A stretch of DNA of 64,000 bases from Plectosphaerella cucumerina (taxonomy: Eukaryota; Ascomycota; Sordariomycetes; Glomerellales; Plectosphaerellaceae): the NCBI GenBank assembly GCA_020746995.1, contig JAGPXD010000004.1, positions 1,426,001 through 1,490,000 of the forward strand. Reading direction: 5' to 3'. A model generated the notes under the pieces. The model did not search any database. It saw only the letters and a list, made by a program, of their open reading frames with translations, and was not told the origin of the DNA. The first letter of the stretch is position 1; each line of letters opens with the position of its first letter. Shown piece after piece: positions 22,801 through 34,954 of the stretch. Both the position numbers and the translations under genes were made by a program.

Positions 22801-25095
22801 CTTGAGCTTGAGGTCCGGCTCGCCGTCGGCCATTTCCCGCACCCATGCGGCGATGCCACTGAGGGCCCACGGTTCGGCGCACCTTCTGTAGTCGTTGGCC
22901 GACAGCTTGCTTGGGACAAACTTCCGCCTCCGGCCGCTGGGTAGCGTGATCATGTCGTACGTCATGGACGAGGGGGTGGCACTCTCGGAGCCTTCGTGCC
23001 CAGACTGCGCGGCCAGTTGATGCTGCTTGGCCAGCTTTCGCCGCTCTTCGGCGGCATCTGTCCGCGAGCGCGCTGGCGGGTGGACCTGGGGGGTGTTGCT
23101 GTGGCTGGACATCGAAATGGACCGCTCGGGATGTAGCGTCTGGCCACCGGGGCTGTAGTACGACTCTGGGTTCTCGGCGTTGTACGAGTGCCGGGAATCG
23201 ACACTTAGGGACGGGGTGTGGCCGTACTGTCTCGCCTGCTGCACCGACAGCATGGCGCTGCTGTCGCTTCCTGTGCGTCCGGGAACTGGTGGCAGGGGGC
23301 GGTTGAAGCCTGGGTGGTAGAATATGTCTGGGTAGTCCTCCTTATACGGCGACTCACTGCCGCTTTGCCGCGAATGGAGCGATACACGTTCAGAGCCCTC
23401 GTCGAAGCTGAGCCGGTGACCGGTTGGTGCTTGCAGACCGCCGGTGCCGCCGTAGTCGACCTCGGCCTTGAAGGCCGGGGTGTTCTCGTCGTAGCTCCGA
23501 TCATCCTGCATGGGTTGGGGAAGTGGCCGTGCCGGGGGAGTCTCCTGGCGGCTGTCGGCGGCAGCACCTCCATATGCCATGCTGCCGGGATAGCCGCCGC
23601 TGAAGAAGCCGAGGTCTGTGGCGCCGTAGTCCGTATCACTGCTCTGGCCCTCCTTGGTCTGCTCTTCTGCGGGCGGAGCCAGAGTGCGGACCGGGACAGG
23701 CTCGGAGTAGGAGAAGGGTGCAGCGTTGCTGCTGAACCTTCTGTCGTCCATCTCGGCCTGCTGCATGGCAATGACACCCGCGGTGCCTTCCGGATCATCG
23801 TCGTCGTCGTCATAATCGTACTGTGATGGGTTGTTGTACGTGGAAGCGTTGGAGGGGAAGCGGCTGACGTTTGAGGCGGCTGATGACTCGCCCACCGTCG
23901 TGCCGGTGTAGCGGCGTAACGTCTGCAGGTCCTCGTCGGAGAACTGGGCACCGTTGACCGGGGCGGGACGATGACGGCTGCTCGGGCGGTCCAGCTCGGC
24001 CTCGATGTCGTGCATGATGCCGGCCTGGAGCCTGGCCTGGTCGTTCATGTGTTCCTCCTCGGGATCCCAGGTCGGCTCCTCGGGCACCTGATCGATCGGT
24101 CGGCTGGGAAGGGGGGCATTGGTCGGGTGCCTCTGCAGGCCGGGCGATTGGGGTTGCGGGGAGGAGAGCGGCGACGTGTGCGAGTTTGACCGGTAGGCTC
24201 TGTTGGAGAAGGAGGAGTGATCGGCCGAGTACTGGGGGCCGACGGGAATCTGCGACTGGAGGGGGTAGGGCGCCTGCGAGTAGGACTGCGGCGCCGCGGC
24301 CGCTTGGGCACCATTCGAGGCATATGTGCCGTAGCCATGGTTGTTGTAGCTCTGGCCGTAGGAGGGGTCGTAGGACGGGGTTTGCGACGTGGAAGAGGCG
24401 TTGGAGCTGACGCCGGGGCTCGGCAGGGGAGCTTGCATCGGCTGGGGGAAGCCTTGGTTGTATGTCGCAACGGGTGACTGCTGATTGAAGGCCGAGGCCT
24501 GGGACATGGCGGGAGAGGCATAGCCCTGGCTGTAGTTGCCGTAGCCATGGTAGGTGGGCTGCCTCTGAGGGACAGCGCTGTTGGCGGAGGCGTATGCGGC
24601 GGGGTTGTAGGCGGCCGGAGTGTAGCTGGTCGGGGAGGCGGGCGTGTTTGGGATGGAGGAGGTCGAGGCGCCGCTGTAGCGCTGGGCGGGCTGTGGATGG
24701 TAGGGCAGCGATGTCGACTGCGAGCGCGCAAAGTGCTGGGGGTTGTAGGTGGAGTGGGATGGCGTCGGAGGGGCCGGGGCCTGGTACTGATGCTGGTATC
24801 CAGATAGAGCGCTCGGGGAGGGCGCGCCGCCGTAGGCCGGGCGAGGGGCGGTTTGGTCGGTCGGGCTCGTCAGGAACAGCTCGTCCTCGCCCCTCGGGGG
24901 CGCGCCGCCGGGAGGGTAGGGCTGCTGGCCATGGCCGCCGTGGCCGGTATGTTCGAAGAAGGACGAATCGTCGCCGTTGTTGAAGCTCGGTCGGCGCTCT
25001 GGATATCCAGTGTGGTCCTGGGGCTGGCCCGAGACGGGGTACTGGACGGGGGGCACATGGCCGTAGCGGCGCTGGTTGTCGCCGCGAAACGACAT
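19844..25095 (-). CDS. ROM2: Rho1 guanine nucleotide exchange factor, Rom2 type
   Basis: Activates Rho1 at the plasma membrane in the cell-wall-integrity pathway, upstream of glucan synthase and Pkc1. Exons 21589-25095, 20870-21535 and 19844-20818 give 1715 residues. Introns of 53 and 51 bp are both phase 0, with GTATGT donors. Order: a disordered Ser/Pro/Gln/Tyr-rich N-terminus (1-710); a DEP-like region (about 725-835, beginning after LPSGRRRKFVPSKL and containing FTDKVPTLNVADAEVLS); the DH domain (about 890-1075, starting HEIVTGEEEYMTQLEVL); a split PH domain (about 1110-1270, ending AEKRADWAQKIVEA) interrupted by a Ser-rich insert; and a C-terminal CNH domain (about 1310-1690, with TDYGVYISD and KGFELLTLD). 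This architecture is diagnostic of Rom1/Rom2. The start is the first ATG before the compositionally uniform N-terminus; the 5' leader upstream is long. Confidence 0.95.
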
Positions 25096-28000
25096 GTCGC
25101 TGACGGCCGAGGGGAGATTGATGGCGGGGTGTTTGCGTGCCAGCCAAAGACTTTTCGCGGCCCCTTCGATGCCAGAGTTGGCGGGCCGCGGAGCGAGCCT
25201 CGTGTCGAAATTAGGAGGTCGAGGAGGCGAGCGCTCGCTGGTGCATCGGGCAGCGACTCGCGATGATGACGGCGACGGGCGGTGGGATCGGCGATTACGA
25301 AGGACCTCGTCGGCGGCTTTCGAGTCGGCCGGTGGTCGCGGTTGAGCGGTCGAGCGGTGCGCAGCTGGATCTGGCGTGCGCTCGTGGAAATGGGGGGCCG
25401 CGGCCTGGAAGAATCGGTCGCAGGCTTGGCGAGTGTTGTTGGGTTTGTGAGAATGAAGTCGAGAAGGGGCACCACGACTTCAGTTGTCAGCGGGGCGTCT
25501 GGTTCTGGTTCCGGGTCTGGGTTCGGGTCAGGTGGGTGGAACGGGAGCCTCGTCCGTCCAGGGTTCGGTCGGGCGTGTTGGCGTGCAAGCGTGGAAGGAG
25601 GGACTGGGACTGGGACCTGCCAAATCGGCCGGGGTAAAGTCGAAGCAGATGGGAGGACCAGGTAGAGGTACTTCGAGGGGGGTTGTCGGTGCACCTGGCG
25701 ACGTCGTATCGTCAGGCACGACGAAGTACCCAGTCGTACCTAGCCAGGTCGGTGGCCAGGCAGGACAAGGACCAGGAAGTGCTGATTGCGGTGGCTGGTG
25801 GAGGCCCTTTCCGGCGGATGCCCGCAATTGCGAGAGAGTCCACGGTTTTCGCGTTCGTATTCCAATTGCAGGACACTGAATCGGATTGGTCTCGTGAAAG
25901 CCGGGCCTGGGTGGCTGTTGGGACCGGACAGTTCTTAATCTTGGCAAGTCAACCCTCTTCCTCATCGACAGTGAGGTACCGATCACAGCAGATTCAGGGT
26001 GAGGCACAGTCGCGAGCAGACTGATGCAGACGCAGAGTGTAACCCAAGTGAGGCAGCCGAAGCTATGGTCCTTCACAGGTACAGAATACGCCTGGGCCAA
26101 GCCAAGCCACAGTCACATTGGCAAAAGTCCTGCCGGAGACCAGTGATTCGGCGAGAGTCCGGGGGTAGTTCTGGAGGACCCTGAACGCACGGCACAATGG
26201 CGAATTGACGATGCGAGATGGTCATGGATGGATCCAGTACTCCTGCCCATTGCACTGCTCGCGAGCGAAGCACCTCCGCAACTCCGTCGTACCTTGGCAT
26301 CGGCGCCCTCCGGCACAGTCGCGATGATCCATCTAAAGAAAGTCCTTGTGAATCGCAGTCTAGGGAGCCTACCACTCTCTTACTTCAACTGCCCTGTATC
26401 GCCTGCCTGCGCCCCTGTGCTGGTCATGTGCTCGCTCCGGTGGATGCGTTCATGACTCCCGAATGGACCCCTCGGAGCAGCTACCCATCCAAAAAGAAAA
26501 GGGGCCGTTTCAACACGCCGAGAAACATTGCGCGGACGGCAAGGGCAACGGCATTGGCGAGCCTTGGCACCAGAGAAAAAAAAACACAAGAGGCCGGCAA
26601 GAATACATCCGCGCGCATCTTCCGTGACACCCGTACGATGAGCACGATCGCGTCGGAGCCAACGGGAAACGGGCTTGATGTGACACTTTGTTGTCATCCG
26701 CCCGAGTATCATCACCACAGGCATACGCTCATCACCGAAGAATTTGAGGCAAAGCACCCACGGGCTGGCCGGCCTACCACCACGTCATTCATCCAGAAAG
26801 CACATTGACTGCGCGCGCCGTGTATGCCTGCGACGCGACGCAAGGTTGACCCCGTGCCGATCCCCGCCAAAGGGGGCGGCAGCTCCTCGTGGCTGGAAAC
26901 AGGTATAACACCCAGCATATCGGGCACCTCAAACCGTGTCTCACTGCCAGATGTTTCGGTCAGGACTCCGTGAGGCAGGCTGCGGGGTGCTAGGACATGT
27001 CGCCCTGTTTGCCTTACCCTGTCTTGGAAGCCTTCTCTTGGGTCTTTGTCTTTGTCTGTCGTTTTCGAGTATTCGAGTTCTACCCCCCGATGATGTGGCG
27101 CCGCTCAGCCTGTGACGCACGAGTCCTGTCGTAGGGCTGATGTTCGTCTGCCCCAAGCTCGGATTTGTGACAGCTGAAGGTGCACGGTTAAAGCTCTTTT
27201 TGCAGTCTAGGGAACTTTCGTCTCTGAGCCGCTGTTTGACTGGAAACTTGAAGAATATCAATCTGGTAGCTCAGACTCATCCGAGCTGCCAGCAGCTGGA
27301 AGAGCCACCAGGACGATGCCATTCTATGCTCCTTGTCGTCCCGGTGCCTAAAGCCAAGCAATCCATTGCATCAGCCCTCCGACAACGGCTCGACCTCGCA
27401 ACTTCGCGTCTCCTATTTCTTCGGGCTCAGAGTCCAGATAGAAACAGCTGCAGGGCATCCCGCACACCCCTGTGGCAGTTCCCGGCGCTATGTGGTCTCT
27501 GGCAGCCCTTCCCAGCTTGTGAAGAGGCCCCGATTGGTAAGCACCGTCGTTTTGATGCGATCGTGCCGGGGATAGCTGCCGTCGGCCACGGCACCGGTTC
27601 GACGCCGAAGCCGATGCGGGGCGTTCCAAGTCGTCACTCCGTCAGTGCTGATCACAGGCAAAATGCCCTGAACCGTCAGACCGTCTCTGTCCCTCCCCCA
27701 CCACTGCCGCACGCCAGTGCCAGCACACGCCGCTGAAGGCTGGCAGAGCGAGCTCCTAGCCCTCGGATCTCCGAAGTCGCGCGCTGTAACCGGCTTCCAG
27801 GAGGAGCTTGGGCACCCACGACGGTGCAGGACCGAGGACGGAGGGGGCAAGGTGTCGACGTAGGTAGCCACCAGAACAGCTCCGGGTTGGCTCGGTGTTA
27901 ATGCCAGAACGGAGTGAAGGGACCCAGCACGGTAGCCCAGCAGCCAGCACCCAAGGGGACTGATCATCCCGCTCCGGGCAGCTTGGGTCTGTCCCCTCAG

Positions 28001-28166
28001 ACTGGAGTCCCAGTCCCAGTTCCGTCCCCCATAATAAGTCGCATTCCCCTCCCTAGGTCGTCAGCTCTCCCGGTTCTTCCTGCCACTTACCTATCACCAA
28101 CTTCCAACAAACAAGCTTCATCTTTTCCTCCCACCACCTCCCAAACACAAAAACAAAACCGTCAAA
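25096..28166. other. 3-kb divergent promoter region between ROM2 and SOD1
   Basis: ROM2 (-) and SOD1 (+) are transcribed away from each other. The first 700 bp next to ROM2 are G-rich on the plus strand, so C-rich in the transcript, fitting a long 5' leader. A CATAATAAG element at 28031-28039 lies about 130 bp upstream of the SOD1 ATG and could serve as a TATA-like element. Scattered frames of 100-200 codons overlap on both strands without domains; no gene is supported. Confidence 0.5.
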
Positions 28167-29187
28167 ATGGTCAAGGCTGGTACGTAGTGGGCATGTCGTC
28201 TTCTTATACACCCCGCCTCTGCTTCGGCTGCCACGTGCCGCGTCGTCCGTCGGGAGGGAATGGAGGGGCAGGAAAACGAGCTGGATTGAGCGAGTTTTTC
28301 TGGTTGGGCCATGCGCAACCCTCACCCCTTATATGGCAGCACGGCTCCTTCGAGGAACGCATGCCACCCTGATGGCCTCTCGTGCTTGCTGCAGAGCCGC
28401 ATCGGGCGGGACGGTACCCCTAGTCTCACGCAGTCCATCAAGGTTCCTCGACGATGATCCCGTCCGAGATCCCGGGCGATTACCAACGACGAGGAACGGA
28501 CCGGCATGCGCGGGGAGCCTAGCAGCATGGCCATCACGCCTTGACAGACGAGAAGCTGACCGCTGAACACAGTTGCTGTCGTCCGTGGTGACTCCAAGGT
28601 CTCCGGCACCGTCACCTTCGTGCAGGAGTCCGAGTCGGCCCCTACCACCATCACCTGGGACATCACCGGCAACGACGCCAACGCCAAGCGCGGCATGCAC
28701 ATCCACACCTTTGGCGACAACACCAACGGCTGCACCTCCGCCGGCCCTCACTGTGAGTTTCCCAGAAGCATTTAGCAGAAGGATCCGACTGACGATGGTG
28801 TCCGCAGTCAACCCCCACGGCAAGACCCACGGCGCTCCCAGCGACGACAACCGCCACGTCGGCGACCTCGGCAACGTCGAGACCGACGCCCAGGGCAACG
28901 CCAAGGGCTCCGTCCAGGACTCGTTCGTCAAGCTGATCGGCCCCGAGAGCGTCATCGGCGTAAGTCCACATGGTGTTTGGGAGAGGCAGAGGAATTGCAA
29001 GATGCTGACAGATTTGTAGCGCACCGTCGTTGTTCACGGCGGCACCGACGACCTCGGCAAGGGCGACAACGAGGAGTCCCTCAAGACTGGCAACGCCGGT
29101 CCCCGCCCCGCCTGCGGTATTTACATTGATCTCGATGCTTCAAACTATTACTGACGAGATTTAGGTGTTATTGGCATCTCCAACTAA
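28167..29187 (+). CDS. sod1: Cytosolic Cu/Zn superoxide dismutase
   Basis: Dismutates superoxide to O2 and H2O2 in the cytosol and mitochondrial intermembrane space. Five exons (28167-28179, 28573-28752, 28808-28959, 29020-29116, 29165-29187) give 154 residues, the normal length for the family. The Cu/Zn ligands are visible in MHIHTFGD and in the stretch from GPHFNPHGK to NRHVGDLGN, together with the bridging histidine and the zinc-binding aspartate. The last copper histidine is in TVVVHGGTDDLG, and the conserved disulfide cysteines are in NGCTSAGPH and RPACGVIG. The first coding exon is only 13 nt and is followed by a 393-bp intron, much longer than the others (48-60 bp). It is transcribed divergently from ROM2 and followed by Tudor-SN on the same strand. 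Confidence 0.98.
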
Positions 29188-30607
29188 ACAATGTCGCAAG
29201 CTGGGATAGCTGTCTGACGCTGGACACGGCGGGGCATAAGCTGCCCGGTTGCCATTCCGGTCGGCAAACAGCTGTCTAAACAGATTCGATAGCTCACAAA
29301 ATTGGATTGCAATGACAAAAATCACGAAGAATGCTCTCTGAACATGTACATCTCGACTTTTTCGCCTGGGGAACGGCAATTGGGCTGCAGACCCTTCCAC
29401 TCGCCTGTCGCTGCGAACCGGAGCAAAGTGAGGGGTAGCAGTTGCATGACGTGACCGCCGTGCCAGGTGGTGGAGGGGCAACTCCCGGTCGCCACACGGA
29501 CACTTGCTATTCGTAAGAGGAGTTGTCCCCGACTCGGACACCTCGGCATCCCAAGCTGTGTGCTGAATTTGGGACAAGACTTGTGTCTGATGCCAATTCA
29601 ACCATGTCTTTCTTTTAAGCCGAACTGCATCAGCATCTTTGTCGCCAGCAAAGCAAGCAAGCACCCCTTAGCACTCATCCGCCCGAAACTGCCCCCTGCA
29701 TCGGAATCTGAGACGGGTAGCTGGAGCTGGATTGTGGACCTGGGAGATGGAAGCTCAGCGAAGACGCGGGAGCCCAGCCCAGCCCAGGGGACAGCGTGAG
29801 ACCCCGCCCTCGCTAAGACCAGCCGAACCCCTGCCCGCCGCTGGTCCCCTTGAGCTCCTTTTCCCCACATTCTGGATCCCCTCGTTGGCCGAAAATGTGG
29901 AAAGCTGTTCGAAAATGGAGCCACGAGAGAGTCGAGCTCGGCCACAGCCCGCCTTGCCCGCCCATTGAGCTCTCGGAACAGAAGGCGGTCAACCAAAGGG
30001 GCGGGCCAACAGTAGGGAGGTGAACCAGCAGGTGCACGAGACTCGAGCTGCAAGTGTGGCATCTTTCGGCTGAGGCGAGGCACGTTCCCAGTGTATTGAA
30101 GTGAGGTGGCCCGTCGTCTCCAACTCAAGCTCGCGTGTCTACAACTTCCATCCATCATCCAACTTTGACCCTCTCCCTCTCTTCCCTCCCCCCATCCTTC
30201 TCTTTTGCTATCTCATCTCGGTTTTGAAGTTCAAGGTACGTACCACCTTCCAATGCCCCTTTCTGCCCTTGCCCAGCCCCCAATCGTGCCTTCCAACTTC
30301 CCAATGGCTCTGGCTATCGCGATACCTTTCCCCATGATACTCGATCCCAAAACCCTGGCTTCGTCCCGAGCCGTCGGCAACGCACATTGCCTCCCGACCG
30401 TCTACTTTTCGCATTGCAGCTCTATCACAAACGTATTCACTACCGAGCATCAATTTCACAAGCATTCACTTGCTCTCCCCCTTTCCACACGGCTGTATCC
30501 CCAGCTAAAAAGCCGTCCTCACCGCTTCCCTCCTCTCCCCTCCATCCACCTACAACCCAGCTGACATTCCCAGGCCTAAACAGCCTTGTCGTACGAACTC
30601 CTCCATC
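29188..30607. other. Intergenic and 5' leader of Tudor-SN
   Basis: The part from about 30100 is pyrimidine-rich and looks like a transcription-start and leader region. A GTACGT donor at 30236 and a CCCAG acceptor ending at 30573 could define a 338-bp leader intron just before the ATG, although the nearest branch-like CTGAC is rather close to the acceptor. No gene is seen. Confidence 0.4.
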
Positions 30608-33262
30608 ATGTCCAAGACTTTCTTCGCAAAGGTCAAGAGTGTGCTCTCCGGCGACACCCTTGTCCTCACGAACCCGAACAATCCCAAGGCCGAACGTATC
30701 CTCTCCCTCGCCTACGTCAACGCCCCCCACCTGAAGAAGGAGGGCGACGAGCCCTTTGCCTTCCAATCCCGAGAATTCCTCCGTGATCTTGTCGTCGGCA
30801 AGCAGGTTCAATGCACTGTCCTCTACACCGTCCCTTCCGGACGTGACTTCGGCTCTGTCCTGCTGTCGAGAGACGGCCCCTCTCTTCCCGATGAGAACAT
30901 CAAGGCCGGCTGGCTCAAGGTCAGGGAGGATGCCGGTCGCAAGGAGGAGTCCGAGGACATCCTTGAGCGCCTCGCCACTCTCCGCTCCCTGGAGGAGTCG
31001 GCCAAGAGCGAGAACAAGGGCGTCTGGTCGGGCACCGGCGGCCACATCCAGGTCCAGAACGACCTCGGCGGCCCCGAGTTCATGAACGAGTGGAAGGGCA
31101 AGACTGTCGAGGGTATTGTCGAGCGCGTCCTCAGCGGTGACCGTCTTCTCGTCCGCCTCCTTACATCCGACAAGAAGCACTTCCAGGTCATGACTCTTCT
31201 TGCCGGTATCCGCACCCCTTCTACTGAGAGGACCCAGCAGTCCACCGGCCAGGTTCAGCCCGCCGAGGAGTTCGGCAACGAGGCCCGGGCCTTTGTCGAG
31301 GAGCGCATCCTGCAGCGCAGGATCAAGGTCGACATTGTCGGTGCCAGTGCCCAGGGCCAGCTGGTGGCCAACATCATCCACCCCAACGGAAACAAGAACA
31401 TTGCCGAGTTCCTCCTCGCCGAGGGCCTCGCTCGCTGCAATGATTTCCACTCGACCATGCTCGGCGAGAAAATGGCCCCCCTCCGCGCCTCGGAGAAGAC
31501 TGCCCAGGGCAAGAAGCTGCGCCTGCACCAGCACCACGTTGCCAAGGCCGAGGGTGGCAAGTCGGATGCCGTCGTCACCAAGATTATCGGAGCCGACACC
31601 ATCATCATCCGCACCAAGGCCGGTGCCGAGAAGCGCATCAGCTTCAGCAGCATCAGGGGTCCCCGCAACGTCGAGGCCTCAGAGGCTCCTTACAGGGACG
31701 AGGCCAAGGAGTTCCTCCGCAAGAGGATCATCGCCAAGAGCGTCTCCGTCTCCGTCGACGGCAACAAGCCCGCCTCTGACGGCTTCGAGGCCCGCGAGGT
31801 CGCGACTGTCACCGAGAAGGGCAAGAACATTGGCCTGCAGCTGGTCGAGGAGGGCTACGCCACGGTCATTCGTCACCGCAAGGACGACACCGACAGGGCG
31901 TCCAACTACGACGAGCTCCTCGCCGCGCAGGAGAAGGCCAAGGAGGACAAGAAGGGTATCTGGTCCGGCAAGGCCCCTAAGATCAAGCAGTTCGTCGACG
32001 TCTCCGAGTCGATGCAGAAGGCCAAGGTGCACCTGGCCGGCCTCCAGCGCCAGAAGAGGATTGCCGGTGTCGTCGACTTTGTCAAGTCGGGCTCCCGCTT
32101 CACCATCCTCATCCCCCGCGAGGGCGTCAAGCTGACGCTGGTGCTCGGTGGCATCCGAGCTCCCCGCGCGCCTCGTGCCAACGGCGAGGGCGGTGAGCCC
32201 TTCGGCCAGGAGGCGGCCGACCTGGCCTCGCGCCGCTGCAGCCAGCGTGACTGCGAGGTCGACATCCACGACCTGGACAAGGTCGGCGGCTTCATCGGCG
32301 ACCTGTACATCAACCGCGAGAGCTTCGCCAAGGTCCTCGTCGAGGAGGGTCTCGCCTCTGTGCACCAATTCTCGGCCGAGAAGTCCGGCAACGCGCACAT
32401 CCTCAACCCTGCCGAGCAGGCTGCCAAGGAGGCCAGGAAGGGCCTGTGGAAGGACTGGGACCCGTCGCAGGACGAGGAGGCCGAGGCCGATGTGCCCGCC
32501 GACACCAACGAGACGCCCGAGTCGTTCGACAACAAGCCCAAGGACTACCGTGACATTGTCATCACGGAGATGGACGCCAACGGCAAACTGAAGTACCAGG
32601 AGGTCGGCAAGGGTACGTCGGCGCTGGCTTCCATGATGAACGAGTTCAGGAAGTTCAACCTCGACTCGAAGAACTCCAAGCCCCTCGCCGACGCGCCCAA
32701 GACGGGCGACTTTGTCGCGGCCAAGTACTCGGTCGACAACGAGTGGTACCGCGCCAAGATCCGGTCCAACGACCGCGCTGCCAAGGTCGCCGAGGTCGTC
32801 TTTATTGACTACGGTAACACCGAGAAGATTCCGTGGTCGAACCTTCGTCCCCTTGACCAGTCGCTCTTCGGCACTCAGAAGCTGAAGGGCCAGGCGAGCG
32901 ACGCCTCGCTGTCGTTTGTGCAGCTGCCGACGGCGCCCGAGTACTTCCAGGACGCGACTGCCTTCATCGCCTCCATCACGGGCGGCAAGGAGCTGGTGGC
33001 CAGCTTCGACTACGTCGACAACCGCGAGAACGTCAACTACATCACCCTGTACGACGGCTCCGGCAAGGGCCAGCCCTCGGCCAACGAGTCGATCAACAAG
33101 GAGGTCATCGCTGCGGGTCACGGTCTGGTGCCCGTCAAGCTCAAGGCCTGGGAGCGCAGCGCGCAGCACGCTTCGTACCTGAAGCATCTGAAGCAGGTCG
33201 AGTCGCAGGCCAAGGAGGAGAGGCTGGGCATGTGGGAGTACGGCGACATCACGGAGGATTAA
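30608..33262 (+). CDS. SND1: Tudor staphylococcal nuclease (Tudor-SN / p100)
   Basis: Multi-domain RNA-binding protein linked to stress granules, RNA decay and splicing in other eukaryotes. A single 884-residue exon, the usual length for the family (about 880-910). It holds four full SNc domains at about 1-145, 170-310, 320-475 and 495-640, each with the recurring KGIWSG/KGVWSG/KGLWKD-type ending. These are followed by a Tudor domain (about 695-760, with EWYRAKIR and VVFIDYGNTEKIPW) inserted into a fifth, split SNc domain that ends with RLGMWEYGDITED. Intronless structure is common for this gene in filamentous fungi as far as I recall. The ATG at 30608 is in good context after a CT-rich leader. 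The coding sequence has very strong GC3 bias, suggesting high expression. Confidence 0.97.
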   Translation: MSKTFFAKVKSVLSGDTLVLTNPNNPKAERILSLAYVNAPHLKKEGDEPFAFQSREFLRDLVVGKQVQCTVLYTVPSGRDFGSVLLSRDGPSLPDENIKAGWLKVREDAGRKEESEDILERLATLRSLEESAKSENKGVWSGTGGHIQVQNDLGGPEFMNEWKGKTVEGIVERVLSGDRLLVRLLTSDKKHFQVMTLLAGIRTPSTERTQQSTGQVQPAEEFGNEARAFVEERILQRRIKVDIVGASAQGQLVANIIHPNGNKNIAEFLLAEGLARCNDFHSTMLGEKMAPLRASEKTAQGKKLRLHQHHVAKAEGGKSDAVVTKIIGADTIIIRTKAGAEKRISFSSIRGPRNVEASEAPYRDEAKEFLRKRIIAKSVSVSVDGNKPASDGFEAREVATVTEKGKNIGLQLVEEGYATVIRHRKDDTDRASNYDELLAAQEKAKEDKKGIWSGKAPKIKQFVDVSESMQKAKVHLAGLQRQKRIAGVVDFVKSGSRFTILIPREGVKLTLVLGGIRAPRAPRANGEGGEPFGQEAADLASRRCSQRDCEVDIHDLDKVGGFIGDLYINRESFAKVLVEEGLASVHQFSAEKSGNAHILNPAEQAAKEARKGLWKDWDPSQDEEAEADVPADTNETPESFDNKPKDYRDIVITEMDANGKLKYQEVGKGTSALASMMNEFRKFNLDSKNSKPLADAPKTGDFVAAKYSVDNEWYRAKIRSNDRAAKVAEVVFIDYGNTEKIPWSNLRPLDQSLFGTQKLKGQASDASLSFVQLPTAPEYFQDATAFIASITGGKELVASFDYVDNRENVNYITLYDGSGKGQPSANESINKEVIAAGHGLVPVKLKAWERSAQHASYLKHLKQVESQAKEERLGMWEYGDITED

Positions 33263-34954
33263 GTGCCCCGGACGGAGGCATGCGCATGACAGGATGACGG
33301 ACTACCCGTTGGCTTCGGGTTTGCATCTCGGGAGCCTTTGCGGGGGGAGATGGGGGGTCACGAAAGGCTTTCGGGTTACGGGTTCATTTTAAAGCGATGA
33401 CGATTTTAAAAAGACACGGTTAACATATTCATGATCGTGATGATTTGCCCGGTACGATGTCGGGACGGGTCGTCGGTCTTATCAATGCCGGCGCGGGCGA
33501 GGGGTCCCCCACCTGGATCTCCGCGGGATCAAGTCCGTGTGCCGGAAATGCAGCCTTGGTGACGTGCCGTGGATTAATGAAGTGAGGCTGATAACAAGGG
33601 CAGGATCGATTTTCTTCACGGCGGGCGGCGAGGATGCCTTTTTTCCGGCCTGGATGGTGAAATGTAGTTGGAGTGGCCATGTTTATGCGATTGATGGGCC
33701 ACAGCACTCCGGGCTCGGAGGGAGCGGCTCGTCTCGTCTCGCCTTGTTCCTCGAAGCGGGGCGGAAATCCCGCGCGGGCGGCGTCTGAGGTTTCTCATTG
33801 AAGCGCATCGTCTGCCGTTGGTTTACTAGTACACGTGGGTGACGGGAGGGCTCGAGACGAGCCACGGGCAGCCAGAGGGAGTCGACCGTTTCTTCGAGGC
33901 GGAGTGGCTGAGTCAGGGCCGCGGGGCATGAGTGATGGAGGAACGGACGGATGGATCGAGGCGAGGCAAGGCGAGGCCGAGCAATTGTTTACAACACTCG
34001 GAACTGATTTTTGTCCCGTTCAAATTCTTCTTGTTATTCTGGAGATGTGACGTCGCCGTCTCCATGGTGGTGAACCGTGAAACTGGGGGAATGGAGACGC
34101 GATGACGAAAAGGTGTTCCATAACCGCCGGAGGAGTTCCACGGGGGAGAGACCCAGTTCGTTGGTGGGACAATTGCAGCTGCTATGGCGATGGAGGGGTC
34201 GAATGGTGAGTTGGTGAGGGTGAAGCGCCGGGGCACAGTGGTCCGGGTCGTGGTCAGGGTCTTGGGTTGCCGGCGGGAGAGGACGACCAAGGCCCGGAGT
34301 GGGGTGGGGGATCGCTGCTTTAATGGGGGTCAAGAGGACGAGGAGGTTAACAGAGAGATATTGGTCTTGCTGGTGATGTCGAGGGGATGGATTTGACAGC
34401 GGGATCTCCGGGTCTAATACCTTCACATCGTGATGACAGAGACAAGTCCAACGGCGATGTACCGGTACCTAAATAGTTCACCGGGCACACCGGAGCACCG
34501 CCGACCAGCGAGTAGCGAGGCCGAGCAACATCCGCGAACGGCGAGCAGGCTAGTCCCCTCCCGCCGACTCGCGACAACCGTAAAACCCGCCTCAGCAACC
34601 GATTCCACTGGAGCTCCCCTGGGCCAAGCAAGCTCCGGCCGCGGCGGATGGATGGTGGGGGGGCGAACTGTACGGCGTCGCGCGCGGGTGATGTGACGGC
34701 GAAGGCGGGAGACGGGACGGTGAGGTGGTCACGGTGGTGGCATGATGACTGATGCGGGACAAAAACGAACTGGTACATTGCATTGGTACATGACATGACA
34801 TGCCTAGCCGGGCATCCCAACAAGAAACTTTGGCCCCCTTCCCCCCGGGCCCGTTCCTACAAAACCTCCTCTCCCCCTCCTTCCATCGTATCCTCCTTCG
34901 GTATCATCTCACCAACTTCACTCCACACGCTGCTATATGCCCGCATCTCACAAC
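33263..34954. other. Intergenic between Tudor-SN and transaldolase
   Basis: About 1.7 kb. The first 170 bp are the Tudor-SN 3' flank (T/A-rich near 33380-33430). The final 150 bp are pyrimidine-rich and look like the transaldolase leader. Between them no gene or repeat is recognised. Confidence 0.5.

Noticed and set aside
31679..33187. 502-codon frame antisense to Tudor-SN
   Set aside because: Shadow frame created by the strong GC3 bias of a well-recognised gene on the plus strand.
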